NCBI GenBank assembly: GCA_026770585.1
Contig: MU646490.1
Coordinates: forward strand, 221,348 to 234,439
DNA from: Baffinella frigidus
Taxonomy: Eukaryota; Cryptophyceae; Cryptomonadales; Baffinellaceae
Direction: 5' to 3'
DNA: 13,092 nt
Part shown: piece after piece, positions 9,001 through 13,070 of the stretch
How positions within the stretch are numbered: the stretch's first letter is position 1
How the letters are laid out: every line of letters begins with the position of its first letter
Notes under the pieces: model-generated
Seen by the model: only the letters and a program-made list of their open reading frames with translations
Database searches by the model: none
Told to the model about the DNA's origin: nothing
Made by a program: the position numbers and the translations under genes

Positions 9001-12000
9001 CGACTGTTGTCGTACGTGGGCGTCTCACCCAAAGCCAGGACCCGGTTGTGGGTAACAAGGGGGTAACTATGTCAGAGTCTCCACACCTGACGCCCGTCTC
9101 CCACCCCACGCAGCAATCCAACACCGCTCAGGAAGCAACACTCATGGTAGGACACGAGCTCGAGGCGGGCCCGTGCACGAATCTTCTACGTTTCTGGACG
9201 AGCAGCTTATCATCTTCCACGTTTCTGGTTGGGCAGCCTATCAAGTTCTTTGGCCGCCAACGGTTCAACAAGGCCATCTCTCGATATCGGCGAGCGGCAA
9301 GGCGAGGCACCTTGTCATCTTGCAACGAAAAGCGCTCCAGCTCGCGGTCGTCGTCCCAGAGCAGCAGGGGATGCTCGCTCAGATTCACTGCCAGCCCCGA
9401 CGAACCACGAATGTCGAACGTCAGAACTCAGGTGCGTCCAGTGTCATGATGGAGGAGCGTCCAGCGTCAGAAAAAGAGAACGGCAATGAAAAGACAGAAG
9501 CGGCAGGCCTAGAACGCAGGGGGGGGCGAGGGAGCGCGGTATGTCCACGCAGGTGCAGAAGAAAAGGTCAGGTCCGCCCGAGCCAACAACACTCGTCACA
9601 ACTCTCCCCCTCGCCAGGAGCTTTCCGCTCCCTGAACACTCTTCGCTTTCCGGTCGTGATATCCGATCATTACATCGCACCATCTTCTATGAAAGCGAGG
9701 GAGGTGACTGACCTGAGGTGACCAGCTGGGTCGACTGTTTCGCTGCGGCCCCCTGTGAAGACGGATCAGAGGGGCCTTGATCCCACACAGCCGCTGCGGG
9801 AGTTTGGTTGGTCGGATCGGAGCCCCTCCGGTCCGACCACGGGACCGGGCTGGGCGGTGTGGCTGCGCCGTGCCTGGACGCTGTCGAACCAGACCCCACG
9901 CTGGTAGTGTGCTTCATGGCCGACTTGAGGCGGCCGCCATTGGGCGGGGTCCCAAAATTGAGCGTCATGGTGGGCCCCATGACGAGACGCTCATTCAAGA
10001 GATGTTTGCTGATGGAGAAGCGCTGGTCGAAAGATTTCTCCCAAGTCTCCGGGTTCGACGCGACTGCCGTGTCTCCTGCCAGGTCACGCTTCAGTGTCAG
10101 CACCGCTTGAGTGTCAGCTTTTCGTGTCAGCACCGCTTTCGTGTCAGCAGCGTTTTCGTGTCAGCAGCGTTTTCGTGTCGGCAGCGCTGCAAGGGGGGGG
10201 TCGACTCCTGCTCAAGCAAAGAGTGAAGGGTGGGGGGGGATGGGAGGGTGTGGGGAGGAGGCACCGTTCGGCTCCATGCCCGCCACGTCGTCGGGTGGGG
10301 ATGGGGTCTTGATTGGGTCGGTGATTCGGAGCTTTGCACTTGCTTCGTTGTCGATGGATGCGATTGATGGGGGCCGCCCAAACTTGAATGCCTGCCACAG
10401 GGGGAACATGGTCGATGCTTGAGAAAACGGTGACTCTGAGGGATTCCTTCTGGCTGCGGAACCTCAGAACGAAGCTCGGACGGAAGGAGAATGTGACTGC
10501 CACTACAGTCAGTATATAGTTGAGTGTAAAGTTGGGATCCCTCTTGGTGCCGCACGGCGATCGTGACGGTTGGTATTTGTTCGTGCGACACAGGTCGCGA
10601 GGCTCACAACGCTGGTGCCAGCCACAGAGAGCGGGGTGGTACGCCGCCAAAGGCGACTCCCCGTACGGCTATTGCCTATCTACAGCTTCTCCTGGTCACA
10701 AACACTGCCCAGTGCAGTGCTTGTGCTGGTCAACAAATCTGGTTAGGTTGAGTGAAGCGTGGTTGGTGAGTGGATGGGGCGTGTGCGACCATGAGGTCTT
10801 GCAGGCCTTGGACCGAGCCATGGATCGAGCCTCGCCGCTGGGTGTCCGGGTCCTCCTCAGCCATGATGCCATCTTTGTCTGCCTGCTCGTCTCCCAGCGC
10901 CTGCACCGAGGCACAACACTCTGCTGTAAGGCAACTGATGCCAAGGGAGCACACTTTTCTGTGCTGGTGCCAGTGTGGTTGTTAGTAACGTATAAGACTG
11001 CCGACAAGGCCAGTGCCGGTGGCTCTTCTTCATCCAGCTGCTCTTCTCCGGTTGCCCGTAGCAGAGGAGCACCAGCAAGAGAGAGAGAGAGAGAGAGAGA
11101 TAGAGAGAGAAAGAGAGAGAAAGAGAGAGGAGAACCACACTCCTGCTTGATTCAAGGGGCGTCGACTGGTTCAAGAGCGGTTGCCTGGTTCAGACGAGGG
11201 AGGTTGGTTGGACACGTGTTCATATTGCAGAGCAAGAGTTCAAGCTTGATACGCGTTTGCACTCTGAACCTGATGGACTCGCACTTGCTCTCACGTGTAG
11301 AAGAGATGGTTACGGGGGCAAACCGGGAGCTTCAATCGCTCCTCCTTGAAGAAGAGACAACACACGTATTCCCATCGCAACGCAGAAGGTCAAGCGCGGT
11401 GGGGTCTCTCTCTCTGGAGTGGCTATCTCACTCTCGCGCGCGCTCTCTCTCTGGGGTGGTTCTCTCACCGAGAGCTTGAGATGCTCTTCCTTGTAGTAGG
11501 CATGAATCTTCTTCCCGGTCGAGCGGGGCAGGGCCAGCGCCAGCCGGCACGCCACCACCTGCCACCGCAAGGAAAGTCATCAACTACTACGTACATCGCG
11601 TGTGCCATAGGGTTCGGGCTGGCTGCCTCACAACAGAGAGGCACCAGAGTTCCAGCGTCTCAGCCCATCCCTCGTCGCCACTACCGCCTGCAACGTTTTC
11701 AATCGCTTACCGATTGACTGGGATTGCTTTGGTACCGGGAAGGGAAGACATGCGAGATGATTCCCTTACAAAAATCTGAAGCATTTGTGCCGTTGACTGC
11801 CGGTCCTTTGTGCCGTTGACTGCCGGGGGCTTGAACGGGTTTCAAATGATAATGTACCAGCAGGGGGGTTGGAGGAGACAAGGAAGGGTGCTGTACCTCT
11901 GCCTTGACCAAGGTGATGACGCGCACGGTGTTGAGGGTCATGACGATCAGGATGATGTTCAGCAGCGCGTTGATAACCGCAATGATGACTGTCACGATCG

Positions 12001-12513
12001 TCGCCGTGTTGCCGAACTCTTTTACCTGAGTTACAGTTTGTGGTTTAGGGTTCCGGTGTCAGAGGTGTTGTTGTGTGTTTGTGGGAGGTACCTTGGTTTC
12101 GTAGATCGTGACCATGTCAGAGAAGAAGGGGATCGCCTGGTTTAAGGTTCAGGGTTTGGGGTTCAGGGTTTAGGGTTTAGGATTTAGGGTGTAGGGTGTA
12201 GGGTTCAGGGTTTGGGGTTTGGGGTTTCGGGTGTTGGGTGTAGGGTCATGGGTTCAGGGTTCAGGGTTTAGAGTTTGGGGTTTAGGGTTTGGAGTTTAGG
12301 GTTTAGGGTTTAGGGTTTGGGGTGTAGGGTTTAGGGTTTAGGGTTCAAGGTGTAGGGTGTAGGGTTCAGGGTCTAGGGTTTAGGGTTTAGGGTTTAGGTT
12401 AGGGTGTAGGGTTTAGGGTTCAGGGAGAAGGGAAAAGAGATAAGGGGGAGGGGGATCGCCTCGCGGAAGACAGTCTCTTGCACGAACATCACCCCGCGCT
12501 TCTGCTCCGACGT
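3000..12513 (-). CDS. Multi-exon gene for a large multi-pass membrane protein (TmcB/TmcC-like by recall), 5' end outside window
   Basis: Nineteen exons in coding order: 12513-12460, 12136-12092, 12025-11897, 11558-11469, 10900-10790, 10391-10265, 10075-9713, 9426-9311, 8279-7911, 7495-7445, 7330-7307, 6478-6389, 5662-5543, 5321-5033, 4792-4707, 4404-4223, 4013-3855, 3583-3508, 3077-3000. All junctions are phase-compatible and give 852 residues plus TAG. Seen directly: hydrophobic segments at residues ~41-64, ~548-566 and ~783-808; an acidic Ser/Asp-rich linker (~346-440); a Glu-rich helix (~494-502); and a ~215-residue loop with cysteines between the last two membrane segments. The pattern (loop, membrane span, cytoplasmic part with a conserved 'LP/IP' motif, long linker, second span-loop-span, short tail) recalls TmcB/TmcC-like protist proteins. 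That assignment is memory-based inference. Function is unknown; a sensory or membrane-signalling role is only a guess. An intervening exon may be missing around 9310-8280. Confidence 0.75.
3082..3202. repeat. (GA)n/(CT)n microsatellite in last intron
   Basis: A GA-rich low-complexity run lies on plus (CT-rich in the coding sense) with a few GGGA/GCAA interruptions. In the coding sense it forms an unusually long polypyrimidine tract right before the exon 19 acceptor. The apparent open frames over it (SLSLSL or ERERER) are artefacts. Confidence 0.9.
3224..3249 (-). repeat. Diverged duplicate of the exon 19 edge
   Basis: 22 of 26 positions match 3055-3080, which covers the exon 19 acceptor and its first 23 nt. 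It translates in the coding sense to MLPTNTLT before diverging. It lies on the other side of the microsatellite, so the tract is flanked by direct repeats. It could be an old exon start or a target-site duplication. Confidence 0.7.
3508..3583 (-). CDS. Exon 18: membrane exit and basic cytoplasmic segment (residues 802-827)
   Basis: Acceptor CGACAG|GTTTTT; one base plus 25 codons; donor GTTCAG|GTGCCT. FFFLLFRRTIAASYEHTERA completes the membrane helix and enters a basic cytoplasmic segment. It joins in phase with exon 17 (split Leu codon) and exon 19. Confidence 0.82.
3855..4013 (-). CDS. Exon 17: end of loop and third visible transmembrane segment (residues 749-801)
   Basis: Acceptor GAACAG|GTTCTC; 159 nt; donor GGATT|GTAAGC, the only donor not preceded by G. 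It reads GDLLEGYGLVLYVLEEEMS and, after a short spacer, the hydrophobic stretch LLFGVYIALLLFWYAICV. Reading through would give TAA immediately, so splicing rather than termination is supported by the strong GTAAGC and by the coding exons downstream. Confidence 0.85.
4155..4215. repeat. Telomere-like TTTGGGG/TTTCGGG tract in intron 16
   Basis: About eight 7-bp units of GGTTTGG/GGTTTCG type lie directly beside the exon 16 donor (in the coding sense, CCCGAAA/CCCCAAA units). They are variant telomeric units, G-rich on the plus strand, opposite in orientation to the terminal array at the left end. Confidence 0.8.
4223..4404 (-). CDS. Exon 16: loop segment (residues 689-748, split codon 749)
   Basis: Acceptor GAAGCAG|TTCATG (no G after AG, unlike most others); 60 codons plus two bases; donor CAGGG|GTCTGC. 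Contains FMESVETVLQTYGGPKDKWI and ends ASDKAVHFVLQ. A 6-bp CCATGA direct repeat (4398-4403, 4706-4711) flanks the preceding intron, so the mature protein reads LM-FM at the junction. Confidence 0.82.
4454..4690. repeat. 34-bp minisatellite built from telomeric units, intron 15
   Basis: Seven tandem units of 33-34 bp begin at 4454, 4488, 4521, 4555, 4589, 4623 and 4657. Each consists of CGTGTGAGGGCTCAGGG followed by TTCAGGGGTTCGGGTTT-type sequence. The units contain two to three degenerate TTCAGGG/TTTCGGG motifs, so a compound telomeric unit has been amplified. It fills most of the 302-nt intron. Confidence 0.88.
4707..4792 (-). CDS. Exon 15: cysteine-containing loop segment (residues 660-688)
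   Basis: Acceptor CACCAG|GGTGCTC; 28 codons after the split Gly; donor CTCATG|GTGCGC. It reads CSWKKDGNCSNPDFP and then GDRGVFELSLM. The two cysteines could form a small disulphide loop. Phase 1-to-0 matches both neighbours. The 302-nt intron after it holds a 34-bp telomere-derived minisatellite. Confidence 0.82.
5033..5321 (-). CDS. Exon 14: large extracytoplasmic loop, first part (residues 564-659)
   Basis: Acceptor CTGCTCAG|GTGGTG; 96 codons plus one base; donor GAGGAAG|GTGCGA. It has strong third-position GC and a folded-looking sequence, with motifs VGQMVYLGPIANQAEYRRC, then CAHLTRELVLNDGFSR, then STEHNHVMYEE. The last motif, followed by G-C in exon 15, is the part that most reminds me of TmcB-like loops. 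The surrounding intron boundaries share GAGCAG direct repeats (5324-5329, 5544-5549). Confidence 0.88.
5543..5662 (-). CDS. Exon 13: second visible transmembrane segment (residues 524-563)
   Basis: Acceptor GTTGCAG|GCGGAT; 40 codons in phase 0; donor TGCTCG|GTACCT. The N-terminal half is charged (ADPDVETDVIKSVVSRQSFF). The C-terminal half (TYSIVLFALFTISICS) is hydrophobic and continues into VVVPW of exon 14, making one membrane helix across the junction. Confidence 0.82.
5754..5827. repeat. 37-bp tandem duplication in intron 12
   Basis: AGTCGGTGTACATGGAT at 5754 recurs with one change at 5791, and the rest of the unit (GCAAACA...CCGG) also repeats. Two units of period 37. No coding signal. 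Confidence 0.75.
5886..5993 (+). mobile_element. SINE-like element, copy 1 (5'-truncated), with 13-bp target duplication
   Basis: Flanked by a perfect 13-bp direct repeat, TCTCGCAGCGATT, at 5873-5885 and 5994-6006. The body (GCTCGTAAGAATGGCCGACA ... AATTACCAATCTCTC) is shared over ~105 bp with 12549-12648. The two copies share the right end but differ in left-end length, the pattern of target-primed retroelements truncated at the 5' end. There is no poly-A; the tail is a CTCTC tract. Orientation is inferred from this. It sits in intron 12. Confidence 0.78.
6064..6124. mobile_element. Palindromic ~60-bp element, copy B
   Basis: Inverted ends CTGGGGATACAGTC (6064-6077) and GACTGTGTCCCCAG (6111-6124) have one mismatch. 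The core runs in the opposite orientation to the other copies (GGTAAAGTCACTCCGGTCATCC). It lies in intron 12. No clear target duplication. Confidence 0.8.
6389..6478 (-). CDS. Exon 12: Glu-rich helix and 'SIP' segment (residues 494-523)
   Basis: Acceptor CCGCAG|GAGGAG; 30 codons in phase 0; donor CGCGAG|GTTGCG. It begins with a Glu/Lys run (EEKEEEEKEVM), followed by VPKKLLVSIPVALRE. The latter resembles the juxtamembrane 'LALALPR' segment of exon 4 and would sit before the next membrane helix. Confidence 0.72.
6479..7306. other. Intron 11 (828 nt)
   Basis: The GTGCGA donor lies next to exon 11 and the CCGCAG acceptor next to exon 12. Apart from palindromic element copy C (7206-7265) and a 13-bp direct repeat CAGAAACAGTCGG (7263-7275, 7282-7294), I see nothing coding. 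The long open frames across it carry no recognisable protein character. Confidence 0.5.
7206..7265. mobile_element. Palindromic ~60-bp element, copy C
   Basis: Inverted ends CTGGGGATACA (7206-7216) and TGTATCCCCAG (7255-7265) are perfect over 11 bp. The core GGTGTAGGATGACCGGAGTG is shared with copy A. An extra half-end, TTTGGGGATACAT (7193-7205), directly precedes it, suggesting a nested or partly duplicated insertion. Confidence 0.8.
7307..7330 (-). CDS. Exon 11: 24-nt microexon (residues 486-493)
   Basis: Acceptor CTTGCAG|GTGCGG; eight codons reading VRSGSLKK; donor AAGAAG|GTGCGA. Phase 0 on both sides. A 7-bp direct repeat (CGCACCT on plus, 7302-7308 and 7326-7332) spans the two splice points. 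It is small enough that skipping, or a spurious call, is possible. Its presence or absence does not disturb the frame. Confidence 0.45.
7355..7445 (-). repeat. Dispersed ~75-bp repeat, copy 3, occupying intron 10
   Basis: In the coding sense the copy starts GTAAGGAAGCATGAC at the exon 10 donor, contains TTCTGCAG and TCCGCCTATGGTGGGAG, and runs to AAAGGACCTAAAG. Only ~25 nt separate it from the exon 11 acceptor. Thus the intron is almost entirely one repeat copy. Related copies: 8369-8445 and 8879-8950. Confidence 0.75.
7445..7495 (-). CDS. Exon 10: short helical exon (residues 469-485)
   Basis: Acceptor CATACTCAG|GCC; 17 codons in phase 0 reading ALSRQLFALLDKVISLK, an amphipathic helix; donor CTGAAG|GTAAGG (strong). 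The intron that follows is only 114 nt and most of it is a copy of a dispersed ~75-bp repeat. Confidence 0.65.
7911..8279 (-). CDS. Exon 9: acidic Ser/Asp-repeat linker (residues 346-468)
   Basis: Acceptor CATGCAG|GATGTC; donor GGCAAG|GTCGGC. An alternative donor at CAGCTG|GTGCGT (exon end 7899) keeps the phase and adds four residues. The first ~45 residues are a repetitive series of acidic Ser-Asp blocks (units like DRSDE, SDRSDEPSDK), followed by a Gly/Ser/Pro region and a basic end (MNTQGSFKNSPWGK). It is probably an unstructured cytoplasmic linker. The underlying DNA is a degenerate minisatellite-like repeat (CGGAGCGATC-type units at 8160-8260). Confidence 0.7.
8316..8344. repeat. Relic of the ~60-bp palindromic element (core only)
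   Basis: The core AGGATGCCCGGAGTGACTTT followed by ACACGGGG matches the central part of copies A and C but lacks the TGGGGATACA ends. It abuts repeat copy 2 within the same intron. Confidence 0.6.
8369..8445 (-). repeat. Dispersed ~75-bp repeat, copy 2
   Basis: In the coding sense: GGAAGCATGGTAATTCTGCAG, then GATGTTCCGGTGTCCGCCTA, ending AACCTAAAGGACCTAAAG. It is about 85% identical to copy 1 over the central 60 bp. It has an acceptor-like CTGCAG and an open frame but no GT donor (AAAG|GCCTCG), so it is treated as a repeat rather than an exon. Confidence 0.72.
8499..8631. repeat. Foldback cluster of a 21-bp motif
   Basis: The 21-bp motif CAGATATCACTCGATTGAAC+C occurs at 8518-8538 (one change), inverted at 8540-8560, and direct at 8582-8602 and 8611-8631 (one change). 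The first pair is separated by one base and is extended outward by GGCGGCGGTCCCTGC and GCAGGGACAGCCGCC, forming a hairpin of about 75 nt with a few bulges. No coding signal. Confidence 0.85.
8764..8794. repeat. Short hairpin, CCAGATATCC stem
   Basis: Perfect 10-bp stem (8764-8773 and 8785-8794) with an 11-nt loop. The stem shares the CAGATATC core with the foldback cluster 150 bp away, so it may be a decayed relative. Confidence 0.6.
8879..8950 (-). repeat. Dispersed ~75-bp repeat, copy 1
   Basis: In the coding sense: GACATGGCTTTCCTACAG, then TATGTTCCAGTCTCCGCC, ending AACCTCAAGGACCTGAAG. The similarity to copy 3 may extend further: CTGAGTACCGTGCCAAGCTG (8971) resembles CTGAGCACCATGCCAGCCTG (7575), suggesting a longer duplicated segment with internal divergence. 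Confidence 0.7.
9311..9426 (-). CDS. Exon 8: acidic segment ending LQDDK (residues 307-345)
   Basis: Acceptor CACCTGAG|TT (or GGCAG|TG further in, same phase); donor GACAAG|GTGCCTC, which resembles two other donors in the gene (GTGCCTC at exon 18, GTGCCTC at exon 6). It encodes a segment with NLSEHPLLLWDDDRELERFS. The frame stays open past the donor, with the protein-like VPRLAARRYREM following, so the true 3' edge may lie further left (down to about 9250). Confidence 0.62.
9713..10075 (-). CDS. Exon 7: long Ser/Pro/Gly-rich linker (residues 186-306)
   Basis: Acceptor GGCAG|GAGACAC; 363 nt; donor TCAG|GTCAGT, the best consensus donor in the gene. The first part (NPETWEKSFDQRFSISKHLL) looks folded, while the rest is low-complexity and rich in Pro, Ser and Gln. 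It ends one base into a codon, which is completed by exon 8. Confidence 0.78.
10093..10190. repeat. 17-bp minisatellite in intron 6
   Basis: Six units of type CGTGTCAGCAGCGTTTT begin at 10093, 10110 (13 bp), 10123, 10140, 10157 and 10174. It occupies half of the 189-nt intron between exons 6 and 7. Open frames through it (repeated VSAAFSCQQ-like) are artefacts. Confidence 0.88.
10265..10391 (-). CDS. Exon 6: linker (residues 144-185, split codon 186)
   Basis: Acceptor GTGGCAG|GCATTC; 42 codons plus one base; donor AACG|GTGCCT. It encodes a soluble stretch beginning AFKFGRPPSIASIDNEASAK with several Ser/Thr-Pro sites. The one leftover base (G) plus the first two of exon 7 (GA) makes a Gly codon, so the phase is consistent. 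The following 189-nt intron contains a 17-bp minisatellite. Confidence 0.72.
10790..10900 (-). CDS. Exon 5: acidic linker (residues 107-143)
   Basis: Acceptor GTGCAG|GCGCTG; 37 codons in phase 0; donor CTCATG|GTCGCA. The encoded stretch begins ALGDEQADKDGIMAEEDPDT and is hydrophilic, typical of a cytoplasmic linker. An earlier GT (in TCG|GTCCAAG) could be an alternative donor. It lies 568 nt after exon 4 across a GA-microsatellite-containing intron. Confidence 0.7.
11078..11130. repeat. (GA)n microsatellite in intron 4
   Basis: An almost pure GA run with A interruptions. A second CT/GC-rich tract lies at 11405-11460 near the exon 4 donor. Both are within the 568-nt intron between exons 4 and 5. 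Confidence 0.9.
11322..11354 (-). repeat. Diverged duplicate of the exon 4 3' edge
   Basis: About 25 of 33 positions match 11467-11499. In the coding sense it encodes FKEERLKLP against exon 4's YKEEHLKLS and includes the splice-edge CGGT. It is separated from the exon by CT-rich intronic sequence, so that segment is flanked by direct repeats. Confidence 0.6.
11469..11558 (-). CDS. Exon 4: juxtamembrane cytoplasmic segment (residues 77-106)
   Basis: Acceptor GTGGCAG|GTGGTG; 30 codons in phase 0; donor CTCTCG|GTGAGA. It encodes a segment with ALALPRSTGKKIHAYYKEEH, which looks like the short 'hydrophobic-LP-basic' helix that follows the span. The last ~33 nt have a diverged direct copy at 11322-11354 inside the following intron, on the far side of a GA/CT-rich tract. 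Confidence 0.8.
11784..11826. repeat. 23-bp tandem duplication in intron 3
   Basis: TTTGTGCCGTTGACTGCCGG occurs at 11784-11803 and again at 11807-11826, exactly repeated. It lies in the 338-nt intron between exons 3 and 4. Confidence 0.85.
11897..12025 (-). CDS. Exon 3: first visible transmembrane segment (residues 34-76)
   Basis: Acceptor CTCAG|GTAAAAG; 43 codons in phase 0; donor GAG|GTACAG. The exon encodes an uninterrupted hydrophobic stretch (residues ~41-64, with IIAVINALLNIILIVMTL) flanked by charged residues, which is a clear membrane helix. The intron before it is only 66 nt. Basic and polar residues after the span (RVITLVKAE) suggest the following part is cytoplasmic. Confidence 0.85.
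12092..12136 (-). CDS. Exon 2 (residues 19-33)
   Basis: Acceptor ACCAG|GCG; 15 codons reading AIPFFSDMVTIYETK in phase 0; donor AAG|GTACCT. Joined to exon 1 it gives a continuous FRE-AIPFFSDM sequence across a 323-nt telomeric-repeat intron. The last residues run straight into the pre-membrane segment of exon 3, as in the 'DxVxxYExxVKEF' helix that precedes the span. Confidence 0.75.
12139..12450. repeat. Interstitial telomeric array forming intron 1, flanked by 11-bp direct repeat
   Basis: About 312 bp, mostly TTTAGGG/TTCAGGG/TGTAGGG units on plus (C-rich in the coding sense), with a purine-rich (GGGAGAAGGGAAAAGAGATAAGGGG) end. It is flanked by GGGGATCGCCT at 12128-12138 and 12451-12461. 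Removing the insert and one repeat copy restores a continuous coding frame across exons 1 and 2. Confidence 0.88.
12460..12513 (-). CDS. Exon 1 of the visible part (residues 1-18)
   Basis: Acceptor CTACGCAG|ACG; 18 codons in phase 0 reading TSEQKRGVMFVQETVFRE, ending at GAG. The donor is GAG|GCGATC, a GC rather than GT donor. The acceptor lies inside a 13-bp direct repeat (12505-12517 and 12649-12661) flanking an inserted element. The older acceptor, GTGGTGGCAG, is preserved beyond the insert. A diverged copy of this exon lies at 12973-13028. Confidence 0.68.
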
Positions 12514-12517
12514 CTGC

Positions 12518-12648
12518 GTAGGAGGTGTAGTTAGAATCCATCTGGGAAATGCTCGTACGAGTGGCCGACACGGGGTACAGTGAGTGGCACAAGGGCGCAG
12601 CATGCGCGGCACTGACGCTGATTGTTTGGCACTAAATTATCAATCTCT
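12518..12648 (+). mobile_element. SINE-like element, copy 2 (longer), with 13-bp target duplication
   Basis: Flanked by a perfect 13-bp direct repeat, CTCCGACGTCTGC, at 12505-12517 and 12649-12661. The duplicated target spans the exon 1 acceptor, so each side has a CAG|ACGTCGGAG. The body shares ~100 bp with 5886-5993 (GTGGCCGACACGGGGTACAG ... TTTGGCACTAAATTATCAAT) and extends ~30 bp further left. Confidence 0.8.
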
Positions 12649-12695
12649 CTCCGACGTCTGCCACCACGAGGAGCGCACCAGTACTCCCACAAGTC

Positions 12696-12845
12696 TTATC
12701 TCAGAAAACGAGTTCTAAAACTCATTTTCTTAAGTCAATTCCCCTACAAATTCGTCAACTTATTCTTTACTCTCCGCATAAGTTGACAAATTTGTGGGGG
12801 AATTGACTTAAAAAAACGAGTTTTAGAACTCGTTTTCTGAGATAA
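12696..12845. mobile_element. 150-bp foldback MITE
   Basis: Two 68-bp inverted arms (12696-12763 and 12778-12845) match at 64 of 68 positions, around a 14-nt loop. The ends are TTATCTCAGAAAACGAG and complement. AGTC lies directly outside both ends (12692-12695, 12846-12849), a probable 4-bp target duplication. The element is much more AT-rich than its surroundings. All four arm mismatches are transitions. It lies in the intron upstream of exon 1. Confidence 0.9.
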
Positions 12846-12972
12846 AGTCAGACCATACCGCTGACTAGCCGTCGCGACGCAATGCTCCCACAAGAAAGAG
12901 GGATTCGCTGACTAGGCGTATATGCACGAGAACTGGAGAGTAGGCGTGACAGTTAGAGAGTAGGCCCTAGGG

Positions 12973-13028
12973 CTCCCACGACAGCGTCTCGTGCACGCGG
13001 ATGACGCCTCGCTTCTCTCCTTGGAAGT
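12973..13028 (-). pseudogene. Diverged tandem copy of exon 1
   Basis: Acceptor CGCGCAG|ACTTCC, then a frame reading FQGEKRGVIRVHETLSWE, against exon 1's TSEQKRGVMFVQETVFRE (KRGV and ET shared, similar spacing). Relative to the acceptor it is shifted by two bases, and a TAG follows shortly after. A GT donor exists (CTGTC|GTGGGA) but not at the position homologous to exon 1. It may be a decayed exon, a mutually exclusive exon, or the edge of a tandem paralogue. Confidence 0.5.
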
Positions 13029-13070
13029 CTGCGCGAGAGACACCTCACCCGCTACCAACACATAGACACG

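Larger units (their letters stand above)
8280..9310. other. Intron 8 (about 1 kb), repeat-rich, may hide an exon
   Basis: The interval between exons 8 and 9 contains two ~75-bp repeat copies, a foldback cluster and a relic of the 60-bp palindrome. A continuation of the exon 8 frame to about 9250 is protein-like, and the repeat copies can be read as short exons (VPVSAYVGSSKNLKDLK), so one more exon may exist here. I could not fix its borders. Confidence 0.4.

Noticed and set aside
9250-9310. Continuation of exon 8 as VPRLAARRYREMALLNRW
   Set aside because: Protein-like and perhaps genuine, but no good donor could be placed after it, while GACAAG|GTGCCTC matches other donors in the gene. Left as an alternative.
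11003-11056. Possible extra exon in intron 4 (ATGEEQLDEEEPPALALSA)
   Set aside because: Open and acidic, but no convincing acceptor and donor pair in phase with exons 4 and 5.
10520-11479. Longest open frame in the window, plus strand, 319 codons
   Set aside because: It lies antisense to exons 4 and 5, reads through GA microsatellite (RERERE) and intronic DNA, and has no domain-like sequence. The minus-strand exons within it have matching phases and splice sites.
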